Shown here: positions 18,004 through 26,971 of the stretch, in pieces | Numbering within the stretch: the stretch's first letter is position 1 | Layout of the letters: each line of letters opens with the position of its first letter | NCBI GenBank assembly: GCA_964569695.1 | Contig: CAZMUA010000011.1 | Location: 50,756 to 114,755, forward strand | Direction: 5' to 3' | DNA from: UBA8106 sp964569695 | Lineage (GTDB): Bacteria > Acidobacteriota > Vicinamibacteria > Vicinamibacterales > UBA823 | DNA length: 64,000 bases | The notes under the pieces: generated by a model | The model's input: only the letters and a program-made list of their open reading frames with translations | What the model was told of the DNA's origin: nothing | Database searches by the model: none | Program-made: the position numbers and the translations under genes

Positions 18004-18732
18004 TCAAGGTTCTATCCGTGGTACGTAGTACCGGGTTCCTCCAGTCATTTCTTCCAGTTGTTTGATTAAGTCATCGATTGTTTCGTCGGTCCAACCGAGA
18101 TCAAAATGAGATGTCTCGACGACGAGTAGTGGTGTAGCTGTATAGTGAAAGAAAAAATGGTTATAAGCTTCGCACAGTTCCCGGATGTAGTCAGTATCTG
18201 GGAGGCTCAGTTCAGGGTCATGGCGGGCGTGTTCTTCTAACCGATCACAAAGTACTTCGGGAGGTGCTTGAAGAAAGATCACAATATCAGGCGACACGAT
18301 GTCACGAACTAATAAATCGAAGAGGCGCTGGTAAATAAAGAGTTCGTTGTCGTCTAGATTTAAATAGGCATAAATCTTGTCCTTGTCGAATAGATAGTCG
18401 CAAATCGTTGTTTGGCTAAAGAGGTTAGTTTGTCGAAGAGTAATCTGTTGCCGATGCCTGGCTAGTAGGGAAAATAGTTGGGTCTGAAAAGCTGCACCTG
18501 GTGTGCCAGCGTAAAAATCCTCAAGGAATGGGTTTTCCGTGGTCTCATCATGTACCACTGTTGCGTTAAGCCGCACAGCTAGTCGGGCAGCCAATTCTGA
18601 CTTTCCAGCCTCTAGGGGGCCCGCGATGGCGATATGATGGAAATTCAACTTGCCGCGCAGTATAGCAGTCCTCAGCGAAATAAAAGACAGCGGAGACTTA
18701 CGTTGTACGGCTGGAGCACATGACCACCGCAT
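18004..18732 (-). CDS. Deoxynucleoside kinase (dAK/dGK family)
   Basis: 242 residues with the P-loop GPLEAGKS, the conserved acidic/Asn pair of ENPFLEDFY, the YLFDKDKIYA segment and the lid-type arginines in CDRLEEHARHDPE. The family phosphorylates deoxyadenosine or deoxyguanosine for salvage in the cytoplasm. The common P-loop form is GxIGxGK, so the Leu-Glu here is unusual but fits GxxxxGK[ST]. About 28 residues precede the usual start (a TTG at 18648 gives a canonical N-terminus), so the ATG at 18732 may be too early. The end overlaps the longest accD frame by 4 bp. It is divergent from the enolase-superfamily gene. Confidence 0.82.
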   Translation of the reverse strand: MRWSCAPAVQRKSPLSFISLRTAILRGKLNFHHIAIAGPLEAGKSELAARLAVRLNATVVHDETTENPFLEDFYAGTPGAAFQTQLFSLLARHRQQITLRQTNLFSQTTICDYLFDKDKIYAYLNLDDNELFIYQRLFDLLVRDIVSPDIVIFLQAPPEVLCDRLEEHARHDPELSLPDTDYIRELCEAYNHFFFHYTATPLLVVETSHFDLGWTDETIDDLIKQLEEMTGGTRYYVPRIEP

Positions 18733-18835
18733 GTTATGATGATGCCTGCGCGTGTGGAGTAGCGGGGGCAGGTACTAGCCATATTTCTTATTGCCACATC
18801 CGTACGGGTTGGATGTACCGTACCGTCAAGCCTTC

Positions 18836-19945
18836 ATGAAGATTGACCGCATTGAGCTCCGTCTTATCCGTCTTCCGTTGGTTCATTTCTTTGAAACGAG
18901 TTTCGGGCGTGTTCACGATCAAGAATTCGTCCTGATTCGTGTGGACGATGGGTCCCAGTTTGGTTATGGGGAGTGTGTCGCCGACCGCACCCCTTACTAC
19001 AGTTCCGAGACGACCGAAACCGAATGGCATCTCCTTAAGGATTACCTCATACCAGTGGTGTTGGGTGTCGAATTTATGGACCCGCGTGATGTGTTCACAG
19101 CTATGAAGCGGGTTCGGGGTCATAACATGGCCAAGGCTGGGTTGGAGATGGCGTGTTGGGACCTCTCGGCCAAAATTGCCGGCGCACCCTTATGGCAACT
19201 CTTAGGCGGCCAAGGAACGGAGATAGCGTCTGGTGTATCAGTCGGCATTCAGGACTCTCTGGATCAACTTGTAAAGAAGATCGAGACAGAATTAGCTGCC
19301 GGGTATCGCCGGATCAAAATCAAAATCAAACCAGGTTGGGATATTGAAGCCGTTGCAGCTGTACGAAGACACTTCGGATCGATACCACTCATGGTCGATG
19401 CTAACGCCGCTTACACATTGGCCGATGCTGATCATCTAGCGCGTCTCGATGAATTTGATTTAATGATGATCGAGCAGCCGCTTGAGTATGACGATGTGCG
19501 GGATCATGCGCATCTACAGTCTCGCCTTCGGACACCCGTCTGTCTTGATGAATCGATTCACACGGTTGGGATAGCGGCAGAAGCGATAGCTGCGGGAGCT
19601 TGCAAAATTATCAACATTAAGCCTGGGCGGGTCGGTGGTCTTGCGGAATCCATTCGGTTACATGATTTGTGTGCTAAACAGGGTATTCCTGTTTGGCACG
19701 GTGGCATGCTGGAAAGTGGAATCGGCCGCACGCACAATATTCACTTGGCGACATTACCGAATTTCAAATTGCCAGGAGATATTGCGGCCAGCGCTCGTTA
19801 TTTTGATCCTGACCTTGTCGACCCACCAATCACCGTGAGGCCAGACGGCACTATTCTGGTTCCCCAGACGCCTGGAATCGGCGTGGAAGTGGTCGAAGAG
19901 AGACTGGAGACAGCCACTAAACGTAAGGTCGTCTTTACGGCATGA
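18836..19945 (+). CDS. menC: o-Succinylbenzoate synthase / N-succinylamino acid racemase family enzyme
   Basis: 369 residues from the ATG at 18836, which sits at the natural start of the capping domain (IDRIELRLIRLPL). The enolase-superfamily barrel keeps all catalytic residues: Lys161 and Lys163 (KxK), Asp188 (VDAN), Glu213 (IEQP), Asp238 (LDES) and Lys262 (IKPG). These match the numbering of the NSAR/OSBS subgroup almost exactly. Members dehydrate SHCHC in menaquinone synthesis, racemise N-succinylamino acids, or do both. No other men gene is nearby, so the menC symbol is provisional and an N-acylamino acid racemase role is possible. Its stop overlaps the next gene's ATG (ATGA). Confidence 0.85.
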   Translation: MKIDRIELRLIRLPLVHFFETSFGRVHDQEFVLIRVDDGSQFGYGECVADRTPYYSSETTETEWHLLKDYLIPVVLGVEFMDPRDVFTAMKRVRGHNMAKAGLEMACWDLSAKIAGAPLWQLLGGQGTEIASGVSVGIQDSLDQLVKKIETELAAGYRRIKIKIKPGWDIEAVAAVRRHFGSIPLMVDANAAYTLADADHLARLDEFDLMMIEQPLEYDDVRDHAHLQSRLRTPVCLDESIHTVGIAAEAIAAGACKIINIKPGRVGGLAESIRLHDLCAKQGIPVWHGGMLESGIGRTHNIHLATLPNFKLPGDIAASARYFDPDLVDPPITVRPDGTILVPQTPGIGVEVVEERLETATKRKVVFTA

Positions 19946-22128
19946 CAAGGTCAACTGATAACGCTATAAGGATCGATACAAACTGCCAGGGTTGCGCTAG
20001 GAATGACTGCTGGTCTTTTTTGAGGTTACCGTCCTTGGTTACCTCTATCGTTATTGCATTGACGTTAACGAATTGTGCGACAGGCCCTTCAGTAGTGCCA
20101 CCAGCGGCGTTAACGAGTCAACAAAAAATCGCAGCCATCATCGTGCTGGAGCATGACCGTGTGCTGTTACCAGGCCCAGAGTCCTTTTTTGACTACACGG
20201 GGCGTGAACCAGCAAATCGTGACGCAGCACCGATGCCAGGCCTGATCGAGTTGTTGCATGACCCCGATCCCAGAGTGCGCCGCCGCGCCGCTCTTGCGGT
20301 CGGAAGAGTGGGACTCATCACTGGCGGTCCACCTTTGCGAGATACTCTGACTGATCCGAATCCTGACGTGAGGCAAATGTCCGCTTTCGCGCTTGGGTTG
20401 CTTGCTGATCCAGAGGCTAAAGAGTCTCTGATGCTGGCTCTGAATGATGTGGACCCGCTCACTCGCGGTCGGAGCGCTGAAGCCTTGGCGCGACTGGATG
20501 CGCACGAGGCGGCACCTGCTATTGGGGCTATGGTGCAAGTCGTAGCCGCAGAGGCTAGCCAGGTTCCACAGGATGACCTGACGTATCCTCAATCACCCGA
20601 GACTGAGGCGTTCCGAATGGGAGTCACAGCTCTTGCCTTATTGGATGCCTACGAACCACTCGCCATGGCTGTACTGTCACCAGCCGGAGAACTGGTCGTC
20701 CGTTGGTGGCCGGTGGCTTGGGCGTTGCAATATCTAGCAGACTCGCGCAGTTACGATCCACTGCGCCAGTTCGTGCAAGGACAAGGAAGTTATGCGGTCG
20801 CCTTCGCGGCCCGTGGGCTCGGGTCATTGGAAGATGAGCGAACCGTGGAATTTTTACTGCCACTGCTCGACCCGTCGCGTTACGACCCCCACGTTATCGT
20901 CTCAGCTGTACGTGCCTTGACTCGTTTAACTGACACCAGAATCGAGTCCGCACTAATGGAGTTGATGCGAGACCCTGATATTGATCCCTTGGTTCAACTC
21001 GAAATCTTAGTCGCTTTCGGAGAACGAGGTGCGGCGGATGCGGTCGATCTGTTTCTTGATGTGCTGACTCATCCAGTGCCCTCGATGCGAATAGCTGCGT
21101 TGCGGGGCCTAGCATCTTTCGATGAGCAGAGATTCATGTTAGCGCTTTCGGGTTTAGATGAGGATGTGCATTGGAGTGTGCGTGCAGCTTTGGCCGATAT
21201 ATTAAAGTCGATAAGTCCTGATGTGGCGATACCGAGATTACAAGTAATGTTGAATGATACGGATCGACGAGTCATTCCAAGTCTTCTATCGTCCCTGGTT
21301 GCACTTCGTGTACCAGAAGCTGGTTCGACGATACGCGAAATGTTAAATGATGATGATGTGATAATCCGGAGTGTGGCAGCGGAGCAGATGGGGATTCTTA
21401 AACTCCAGGACGGCGTGCCGATACTGGCGGCCGCTTACTTAGCGAGTCTAGGTGAAGGTTTTTCGATCGCGCGAATCGCCATTGTTGATGCGCTTGCCGA
21501 ATATGGCGGTTCAGAGGCGGTCACGGCGCTTCAGACAGCATTGACTGACGATGATTGGCGGGTACGCGTTACCGCTGCCAGGAGGCTACTTGTCCTCGAT
21601 CCTGGTACGGCATACCGGGACCAGGTTGGTCCTGCTGGTGAAGTGACGATTGAGGAAGCCATAAGACTCTCTGATCCGGTTGTATCACCACACGTGTATT
21701 TTGAGACAGATAAAGGAACCATTCAGATCGAACTTGCTGTCCTCGATGCCCCGGTTTCTACTGAGCGCTTTGCCACACTCGCGGCGGAGGGCTACTTTGA
21801 TGGGGTGCCGTTTCACGAAATTGTGGCAGCCGGATTCTTACGGGGCGGCGACCCGAGAGGAGATGGTCGTGGTGGACATGTTTTAACCCTCCCCGATGAA
21901 ATTGGACCACATCGTTTTCTTCGAGGGACTGTTGGCGTAGCCGCTGATACGGCAGAATCAGGGGCGGGGCAATTCTTCGTGTCTCTAGCGCCTCAGCCAT
22001 TGATCGATGCTGAACGCACGATTTTAGGAAGGGTCGTAGATGGTATGGCAGTCGTTGATCGACTGTTGCAGTGGGATGTTGTCCGCAGCACACGCGTGTG
22101 GGATGGCACCTCTATGACCGGCCGTTAA
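19942..22128 (+). CDS. Lipoprotein with HEAT repeats and C-terminal cyclophilin-like domain
   Basis: 728 residues. A long N-terminus is followed by a hydrophobic helix and a lipobox LTNC (Cys45), so it is probably a lipoprotein; a TTG nearer the hydrophobic segment could be the true start. Residues about 75-560 form a long array of HEAT/PBS-lyase-like repeats (HDPDPRVRRRAALAVGRVG, DPNPDVRQMSAFALGLLAD and so on). Residues about 570-728 are a peptidyl-prolyl isomerase fold (YFETDKGTIQIEL, FHEIVAAGFLRGGDP, AGQFFVSLAP, ILGRVVDGMAVVD). The catalytic Arg of cyclophilins (FHR) is Glu here and the Trp of the binding pocket is absent, so isomerase activity is doubtful. It is translationally coupled to the menC-like gene by ATGA, though a shared function is not obvious. 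Confidence 0.85.
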   Translation: MTRSTDNAIRIDTNCQGCARNDCWSFLRLPSLVTSIVIALTLTNCATGPSVVPPAALTSQQKIAAIIVLEHDRVLLPGPESFFDYTGREPANRDAAPMPGLIELLHDPDPRVRRRAALAVGRVGLITGGPPLRDTLTDPNPDVRQMSAFALGLLADPEAKESLMLALNDVDPLTRGRSAEALARLDAHEAAPAIGAMVQVVAAEASQVPQDDLTYPQSPETEAFRMGVTALALLDAYEPLAMAVLSPAGELVVRWWPVAWALQYLADSRSYDPLRQFVQGQGSYAVAFAARGLGSLEDERTVEFLLPLLDPSRYDPHVIVSAVRALTRLTDTRIESALMELMRDPDIDPLVQLEILVAFGERGAADAVDLFLDVLTHPVPSMRIAALRGLASFDEQRFMLALSGLDEDVHWSVRAALADILKSISPDVAIPRLQVMLNDTDRRVIPSLLSSLVALRVPEAGSTIREMLNDDDVIIRSVAAEQMGILKLQDGVPILAAAYLASLGEGFSIARIAIVDALAEYGGSEAVTALQTALTDDDWRVRVTAARRLLVLDPGTAYRDQVGPAGEVTIEEAIRLSDPVVSPHVYFETDKGTIQIELAVLDAPVSTERFATLAAEGYFDGVPFHEIVAAGFLRGGDPRGDGRGGHVLTLPDEIGPHRFLRGTVGVAADTAESGAGQFFVSLAPQPLIDAERTILGRVVDGMAVVDRLLQWDVVRSTRVWDGTSMTGR

Positions 22129-22173
22129 GTCCCTTACTCAAGCTTTGACAAGAAGGGTTCTACAGCGTTGTAC

Positions 22174-22208
22174 ACACTAAAGGGGGCAACCAGTGCCCCC
22201 TTTAGTGT
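22174..22208. terminator. Strong hairpin between convergent genes
   Basis: A perfect 15-bp stem (22174-22188 with 22194-22208) around the 5-nt loop ACCAG. It lies 45 bp after the HEAT-cyclophilin gene on the plus strand and 16 bp after the lysine-rich ORF on the minus strand, so it can end transcripts from both sides. A long T-run after the stem is missing on both strands; only the AAA/TTT within the stem is present. Termination is therefore inferred from position and stem strength. Confidence 0.7.
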
Positions 22209-22224
22209 CGTTGAATTTGAAGAG

Positions 22225-22284
22225 CTACTTCTTCTTCGCGCCCTTCTTCTTCTTGGCTGCCTTCTTCTTCTTCTTCTTTGCCAT
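22225..22284 (-). CDS. 19-residue poly-lysine microprotein (putative)
   Basis: ATG at 22284 to TAG at 22225 encodes MAKKKKKKAAKKKKGAKKK: thirteen lysines, all AAG codons, with Ala/Gly only. A strong purine-rich ribosome site (AAAGGGGGGAT) lies about 8 nt before the ATG, and a perfect hairpin follows 16 nt after the stop, so it looks like a self-contained short transcription unit. No homologue is claimed. It could be a nucleic-acid-binding tail-like peptide, a translation-stalling leader, or an AAG microsatellite that happens to sit behind a ribosome site. The long Phe-rich frame on the opposite strand (22193-22393) is its antisense shadow. Confidence 0.5.
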   Translation of the reverse strand: MAKKKKKKAAKKKKGAKKK

Positions 22285-22362
22285 TAGCTGTTATCCCCCC
22301 TTTCATCCGGAGATTTTAAAGCCCAGTTACTCTAGTGAATCTCTAATACGTCTACCAATCAA

Positions 22363-22424
22363 TCTAATCAAACCATCACAACAGGTAGATTGAGCGTGAA
22401 AACATCATACTAGATGTAGATTAT
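22363..22424 (+). repeat. Two-block intergenic repeat, copy B
   Basis: Block 1 (22363-22376) and block 2 (22400-22424) match 8863-8876 and 8910-8934 in the same orientation, with the spacer shortened from 33 to 23 bp. This copy sits between the 3' end of ddl and the 5' side of the lysine-rich ORF (22284), so relative to the downstream small gene it is inverted compared with copy A. The rest of 22285-22560 shows no gene. Confidence 0.7.
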
Positions 22425-22560
22425 TGACTAGAAAAATCAACTGTCAAGCATAAAGTGCACACAATGTCAAAAACTGCACCATCTCATAAGTCATGTCGGT
22501 TCGAAACGTCGTTCACTTTAGTCTTCAGCGACCTACAACCTGCATGCGTTCGTTACTACG

Positions 22561-23697
22561 TTATGGCATGTTCTTACCTAGTTCACTTTTTACTGCGTGT
22601 CGATCAAGCGCAAGCTGTACTAATCGATCGAGTAGTTCTGAATAAGTAATGCCACTTGCCGCCCAAAGCTTCGCATACATACTGATAGTAGTAAAGCCTG
22701 GAATAGTATTTATTTCGTTTAAGTAAAGTTGTCCAGTCGCTCCAGCGATCAAAAAATCTACTCGCGCCATTCCGGAGCACTCGATCGTATGAAACGCATC
22801 AGTTGTGAATTGTCGTACCTGATCGATCGTAGTGGGATCCAGTTTCGCTGGAATGCATAACTCCGATGAGTCGTCGAGGTACTTCGCTTCGTAATCGTAG
22901 AACTCGCGAGATGCGATCACTTCTCCAGGAACTGAGACTTCTGTTTCATCGTTACCAAGAATGCCGCACTCAATATCACGTGCATCAGGAACAGCTGCTT
23001 CTATGATGATCTTTCGGTCGTATGCGAAGGCTAGTTCAATGGCTGCGTCGAGTTGTTCGGTGCTAGTCACTTTTGAAATGCCAACACTAGATCCCAAGTG
23101 TGCCGGTTTGACAAAGACTGGAAGCCCAAGTCGTTTGCCCGCTTCTGTACGCACCCCAGAAGCATCAGCTTTCCAGGTTCGCTCTAGAACAACCATATAA
23201 AGCACTTGAGGTAGGCCTTTTGCCCCAAATAACTGTTTCATAAAGGCTTTATCTATGCCGACGGCTGAAGCTAACACTCCAGCTCCTACGTAGGGAATGT
23301 CGGCCATTTCTAATAGGCCTTGGACTGTGCCGTCCTCTCCGTATGGTCCATGAAGGGCCGGGAAAACGACGTCCAATTCAAGACTACTTAACAGTGGTAC
23401 TGGACTACCCGTTAGGTTGACTTCTGATGGGTAAGGTTTCCCTGAGTCGATAACCGTGTCGTCGCCTTGGCTGTATTCGTTGAACGCGCTATGTTCGAAG
23501 TTGATGATTTTTTCAGCTGAGGTGGCTGTTGGTGGTTGGTGGTCGAAAAACCAACGCCCATCACGATCAATGCGTATCGGCACTGGTTCGTATTTAGATG
23601 GATCGAGATGGCTGATGACTGAAGCAGCCGACGCGAGAGACACTTCGTGCTCACGCGATCGTCCGCCATACACTACGCCTATTCGAAGTTGAGCCAC
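22561..23697 (-). CDS. ddl: D-alanine--D-alanine ligase
   Basis: 378 residues, ATP-grasp fold. Signatures: VVYGGRSREHEVSLASA at the N-terminus, FPALHGPYGEDGTVQGLLE, VGAGVLASAVGIDKAFMKQLF, VKPAHLGSSVGISKV and the metal-binding LNEINTIPGFT at the C-terminal end. It joins two D-alanines for the peptidoglycan peptide in the cytoplasm. Residues about 55-85 form an insert compared with DdlB, typical of the longer DdlA-like group. It is divergent from tgt (62 bp between starts), so their promoters share that short gap. Its 3' flank carries repeat copy B. Confidence 0.96.
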   Translation of the reverse strand: MAQLRIGVVYGGRSREHEVSLASAASVISHLDPSKYEPVPIRIDRDGRWFFDHQPPTATSAEKIINFEHSAFNEYSQGDDTVIDSGKPYPSEVNLTGSPVPLLSSLELDVVFPALHGPYGEDGTVQGLLEMADIPYVGAGVLASAVGIDKAFMKQLFGAKGLPQVLYMVVLERTWKADASGVRTEAGKRLGLPVFVKPAHLGSSVGISKVTSTEQLDAAIELAFAYDRKIIIEAAVPDARDIECGILGNDETEVSVPGEVIASREFYDYEAKYLDDSSELCIPAKLDPTTIDQVRQFTTDAFHTIECSGMARVDFLIAGATGQLYLNEINTIPGFTTISMYAKLWAASGITYSELLDRLVQLALDRHAVKSELGKNMP

Positions 23698-23759
23698 TGA
23701 TCAAAAACCTCAAAAAAATGGTTTGTGACACGTGTGAAGATCTGACTCTCGTTTAGTAT

Positions 23760-24953
23760 ATGTCAATGAGCCGCATGTTCGATTTTAAGGTGTTGCATAG
23801 CGCAGGTGCTGCCCGCCGAGGACAAATGCGTACCGCTCACGGTATTGTCGAAACTCCCGCGTTTATGCCTGTTGGAACCGGAGGTGCCGTGAAATCTGTG
23901 ACGCAACGTGATTTGCAAGAACTCGGCACGCAGATGCTGATGGCGAACACCTATCATCTGTACCTGCGTCCTGGTGCTGAGCTAATAGCCCGCCGGGGCG
24001 GACTCCATCGTTATATGGCATGGGACCGGCCCATCATGACAGATAGTGGAGGCTACCAAGTTTTTAGTTTGGCGTCCCGACGCACCATTAACGAAGATGG
24101 TGCCACATTTCGATCACATATCGACGGTCACGAATGTCATTTAACGCCAGAGGATGTGGCGACGATTCAATGGCGCTTAGGTTCGGATATCGCGATGGTG
24201 TTTGATGAGTGTGAAGCATACCCCAGTTCAGTTGAGGCAACTCGCCGAGCGATGGAACGGACCCTGCGCTGGGCTAGCCGAGCTCGGAATAGATTCGTAT
24301 CATTGCAGACCCACGAGGCGGGTCAGCCTGAAACGCAGTCCCCAAATCCTGAACAGGTGCAGTTCGGTATCATACAGGGCGGTATCTATAAAGAGTTACG
24401 TGCTAGCAGTGTCCAACATACGGTGTCCTTGGGTTTTGATGCCTATGCCATCGGCGGATTGAGTGTTGGAGAACCTTACGAACTTATGTATGAAGTGGTC
24501 GCTGAGACGGCACCACAGTTGCCGCAAGATCGCCCACGATATCTAATGGGTGCTGGCATGCCTGATGACTTAGTGGAAGCGGCTGCACGTGGAATCGATC
24601 TTTTCGACTGCGTTCTACCCACTCGGAATGCCAGGAACGGACAACTTTTTACTTCAACAGGATGCTTGAATATCAAACAGGCCCGCTACAAGGAAGACGA
24701 CAGGCCGATTGACGAGAACTGTCAGTGTCAAGTTTGCAGGCATCACTCCCGTGCGTATCTGAGGCATCTGTTTGTCACACGTGAGATGACTGCGGCAACC
24801 CTTAACACGCTGCATAATCTTCACTTTTACCTTGACACTATGCGACGAATTAGGGACGCTATCGTGTTTGGCTCGCTTGAAGAGCTCAGACATGAGTTCC
24901 GCCTGATCTACCCCCGCACGCCCGGGCGGGAATCACAAGAAGCGACGAGTTAG
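23760..24953 (+). CDS. tgt: Queuine tRNA-ribosyltransferase (TGT)
   Basis: 397 residues. TGT exchanges guanine-34 for preQ1 in tRNAs for Asp, Asn, His and Tyr. Seen: ETPAFMPVGTGGAVK, TYHLYLRPG, the substrate loop DSGGYQVFSL, GGLSVGEP, the nucleophile region DLFDCVLPTRNARNG, and the zinc site with Cys ligands in CQCQVCRHHSRAYLRHL plus a later His in TLHNLHFY. Two more ATG codons follow within six residues (Met3, Met6), so the start is uncertain by a few residues. It leads the plus-strand run into yajC and secDF, the classic tgt-yajC-secD-secF order. Confidence 0.97.
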   Translation: MSMSRMFDFKVLHSAGAARRGQMRTAHGIVETPAFMPVGTGGAVKSVTQRDLQELGTQMLMANTYHLYLRPGAELIARRGGLHRYMAWDRPIMTDSGGYQVFSLASRRTINEDGATFRSHIDGHECHLTPEDVATIQWRLGSDIAMVFDECEAYPSSVEATRRAMERTLRWASRARNRFVSLQTHEAGQPETQSPNPEQVQFGIIQGGIYKELRASSVQHTVSLGFDAYAIGGLSVGEPYELMYEVVAETAPQLPQDRPRYLMGAGMPDDLVEAAARGIDLFDCVLPTRNARNGQLFTSTGCLNIKQARYKEDDRPIDENCQCQVCRHHSRAYLRHLFVTREMTAATLNTLHNLHFYLDTMRRIRDAIVFGSLEELRHEFRLIYPRTPGRESQEATS

Positions 24954-24980
24954 ATGAGTTAATTGATACTGATTTTCGTT

Positions 24981-25319
24981 ATGGATATCTCTAAATTATT
25001 CGCCATGGCCTCTCCCGCGGATAGCGGTCCAGTATGGCTGCAGTTTTTACCGTTCGCGATGATTCTAGCGATTTTCTATTTCATCATTCTTCTGCCGATG
25101 AAGCGGAAGCAGAAGAAGGTGCAGGAATTTCAATCTTCGCTGAAGGTCGGTGACCGGGTTGTTACCACCAGCGGTCTTTATGGCACTATTACTAAGTTGA
25201 ATGACGAACGCACTGTACAGCTTCAAATCGCTGATAAGGTGCGCGTAGATATGTCACGCGCGGCGGTTGGTGGACACCAAGGGCAGGACCCGGTCGTTCC
25301 TGACTCCAACAATTCATAG
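24981..25319 (+). CDS. yajC: Preprotein translocase subunit YajC
   Basis: 112 residues from the ATG at 24981; a TTG at 24963 would add six residues. One transmembrane helix (about 22-41, FLPFAMILAIFYFIILLPM) is followed by the YajC core KRKQKKVQEFQSSLKVGDRVVTTSGLYGTI. YajC joins SecD and SecF in the auxiliary complex of the Sec translocon in the inner membrane. A Ser/Pro-rich tail with PDSNNS closes the protein, 13 bp before secD. Confidence 0.93.
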   Translation: MDISKLFAMASPADSGPVWLQFLPFAMILAIFYFIILLPMKRKQKKVQEFQSSLKVGDRVVTTSGLYGTITKLNDERTVQLQIADKVRVDMSRAAVGGHQGQDPVVPDSNNS

Positions 25320-25332
25320 GTCGGGATACATA

Positions 25333-26901
25333 ATGCAGACCAACCTTCGTTGGAAGATCCTCACGATTCTTGGAGTGGTGACATTGGCCGGATGGTCCGT
25401 CTATCCTCCTGAAGAGCAGGTTCGGCTCGGCCTTGATTTAAAGGGAGGGGTGCACATGGTCTTGCGAGTGCAGACCGATGATGCCCTGCGCCTTGAAACC
25501 GAGTCCACGCAAGAGCGGTTGCGGTCCATATTGTTAGCCCAGAATATCGTGGTGGGTGAAATTGCTTCAGACAGCGCCTCACGCTTTCATGTGGAGGGGG
25601 TCTCCGCGGAGCAGGATGCCGAATTTCGACGTGTGACCGACGTAGAGTTACTGACTCTGTTCACACGGGAATCCGGCGCAGGCGGTCGCTATGCATTTGA
25701 GTTGAGACCAAATATGGCGGTTTCCTTGCGCGAGGAAGCTGTTCGGCAAGCCTTGCAGACGATCGAACGACGTGTCAACGAACTCGGGGTGGCGGAACCC
25801 ATTGTAGCTCCACATAGTGTCGGCGGGGATCAAATCCTTGTGCAACTTCCAGGTGTGACTGATGTTGCACGCGCCAAGGAGATTATTCGTTCGACGGCGC
25901 TGTTGGAGTTCAAGATCGTGGAGCAGGGACCGTCAGCGACTCGTGAAGCGCTGTTACAGGCGAACGGTGGGACGGTCCCCTCTGGCATGGAGATTATTTC
26001 TGGGGTTGATGGCACCGTGAGCCCGGGTGCCATGCCACAGAACCTTTTTTACATAGTTCGGCAGGTTGCGCCTGTGAGCGGGCGAGATTTGCGAAATGCA
26101 CGTGGAACTCTCTCTGAGAATAATCTGCCAGCTGTCAGTTTTTCGTTAAATAGCGAAGGAGCACGTAAATTCGGTGATGTGACAGGACAGAACGTGGGTC
26201 GTCAGCTAGCGATTATTCTCGACGGTCGCGTCTATTCTGCGCCAGTGATTAACCAACGAATTACCGACGAGGGACAGATCACTGGGACATTCACACAAGA
26301 AGAAGTTGCTGATTTAAGTCTTGTACTTAGATCTGGTGCGTTACCGGCGTCCCTGACGTATCTTGAGGAGCGAACTGTTGGCCCGACGCTCGGTGCTGAT
26401 TCGGTGCGCGCCGGGGTACTAGCATCGCTCACTGGGTTGGCGCTGGTCGCATTTTTTATGCTCGTGTACTACAAACTGTCTGGCATTAACGCGATTTTGT
26501 CAGTGGGAATGAATCTGTTGATTTTGCTAGGGTTCATGTCCTATCTAGGCGCGGTGATGACACTTCCAGGCATTGCTGGGTTTATCCTCACAATCGGTAT
26601 GGGCGTGGACTGCAACGTCTTAATCTTTGAACGTATTAAGGAGGAACTCGCATCATCTAAGAGCCCACGAGCTGCAGTGGCGGCCGGCTTTGATCGGGTG
26701 TTTCTAACGATTGTGGATACGCACGTGTCATCGCTGATTGCAGCTGCCTTTTTGTTCCAGTTCGGCACAGGACCGATTCGTGGGTTTGCCACCACACTCT
26801 TTTTTGGTCTACTGGCCAACGTCTTTACAGCGGTGTTTGTATCCAGAACACTGTTTCAGACCATTCTTTCCCGGCGGCAGGTGGAGAGGTTGAGCATCTG
26901 A
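25333..26901 (+). CDS. secD: Protein translocase subunit SecD
   Basis: 522 residues from the ATG at 25333; the open frame extends upstream to 25267 but the first transmembrane helix (ILTILGVVTLAGW) follows the later Met at the usual distance. The periplasmic P1 domain starts at RLGLDLKGGVHMVLRV. The C-terminal RND-type bundle shows GPTLGADSVRAGVLAS, LTLPGIAGFILTIGMGVDCNVLIFERIKEEL (long motif at about residues 415-445) and GFATTLFFGLLANVFTAVF. SecD with SecF uses the proton-motive force to pull secreted proteins through the membrane. Confidence 0.95.
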   Translation: MQTNLRWKILTILGVVTLAGWSVYPPEEQVRLGLDLKGGVHMVLRVQTDDALRLETESTQERLRSILLAQNIVVGEIASDSASRFHVEGVSAEQDAEFRRVTDVELLTLFTRESGAGGRYAFELRPNMAVSLREEAVRQALQTIERRVNELGVAEPIVAPHSVGGDQILVQLPGVTDVARAKEIIRSTALLEFKIVEQGPSATREALLQANGGTVPSGMEIISGVDGTVSPGAMPQNLFYIVRQVAPVSGRDLRNARGTLSENNLPAVSFSLNSEGARKFGDVTGQNVGRQLAIILDGRVYSAPVINQRITDEGQITGTFTQEEVADLSLVLRSGALPASLTYLEERTVGPTLGADSVRAGVLASLTGLALVAFFMLVYYKLSGINAILSVGMNLLILLGFMSYLGAVMTLPGIAGFILTIGMGVDCNVLIFERIKEELASSKSPRAAVAAGFDRVFLTIVDTHVSSLIAAAFLFQFGTGPIRGFATTLFFGLLANVFTAVFVSRTLFQTILSRRQVERLSI

Positions 26902-26971
26902 GCAACGTAGTGTCTAAATTTGGTTGGCGGTAGCGCTCCTTGACTATCTTCTGGAAGGCGTCGTAGTCGAC

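Noticed and set aside
22193..22393. Phe-rich plus-strand frame of 66 residues
   Set aside because: It is the antisense of the AAG tract of the lysine-rich ORF and has no ribosome site or family pattern.
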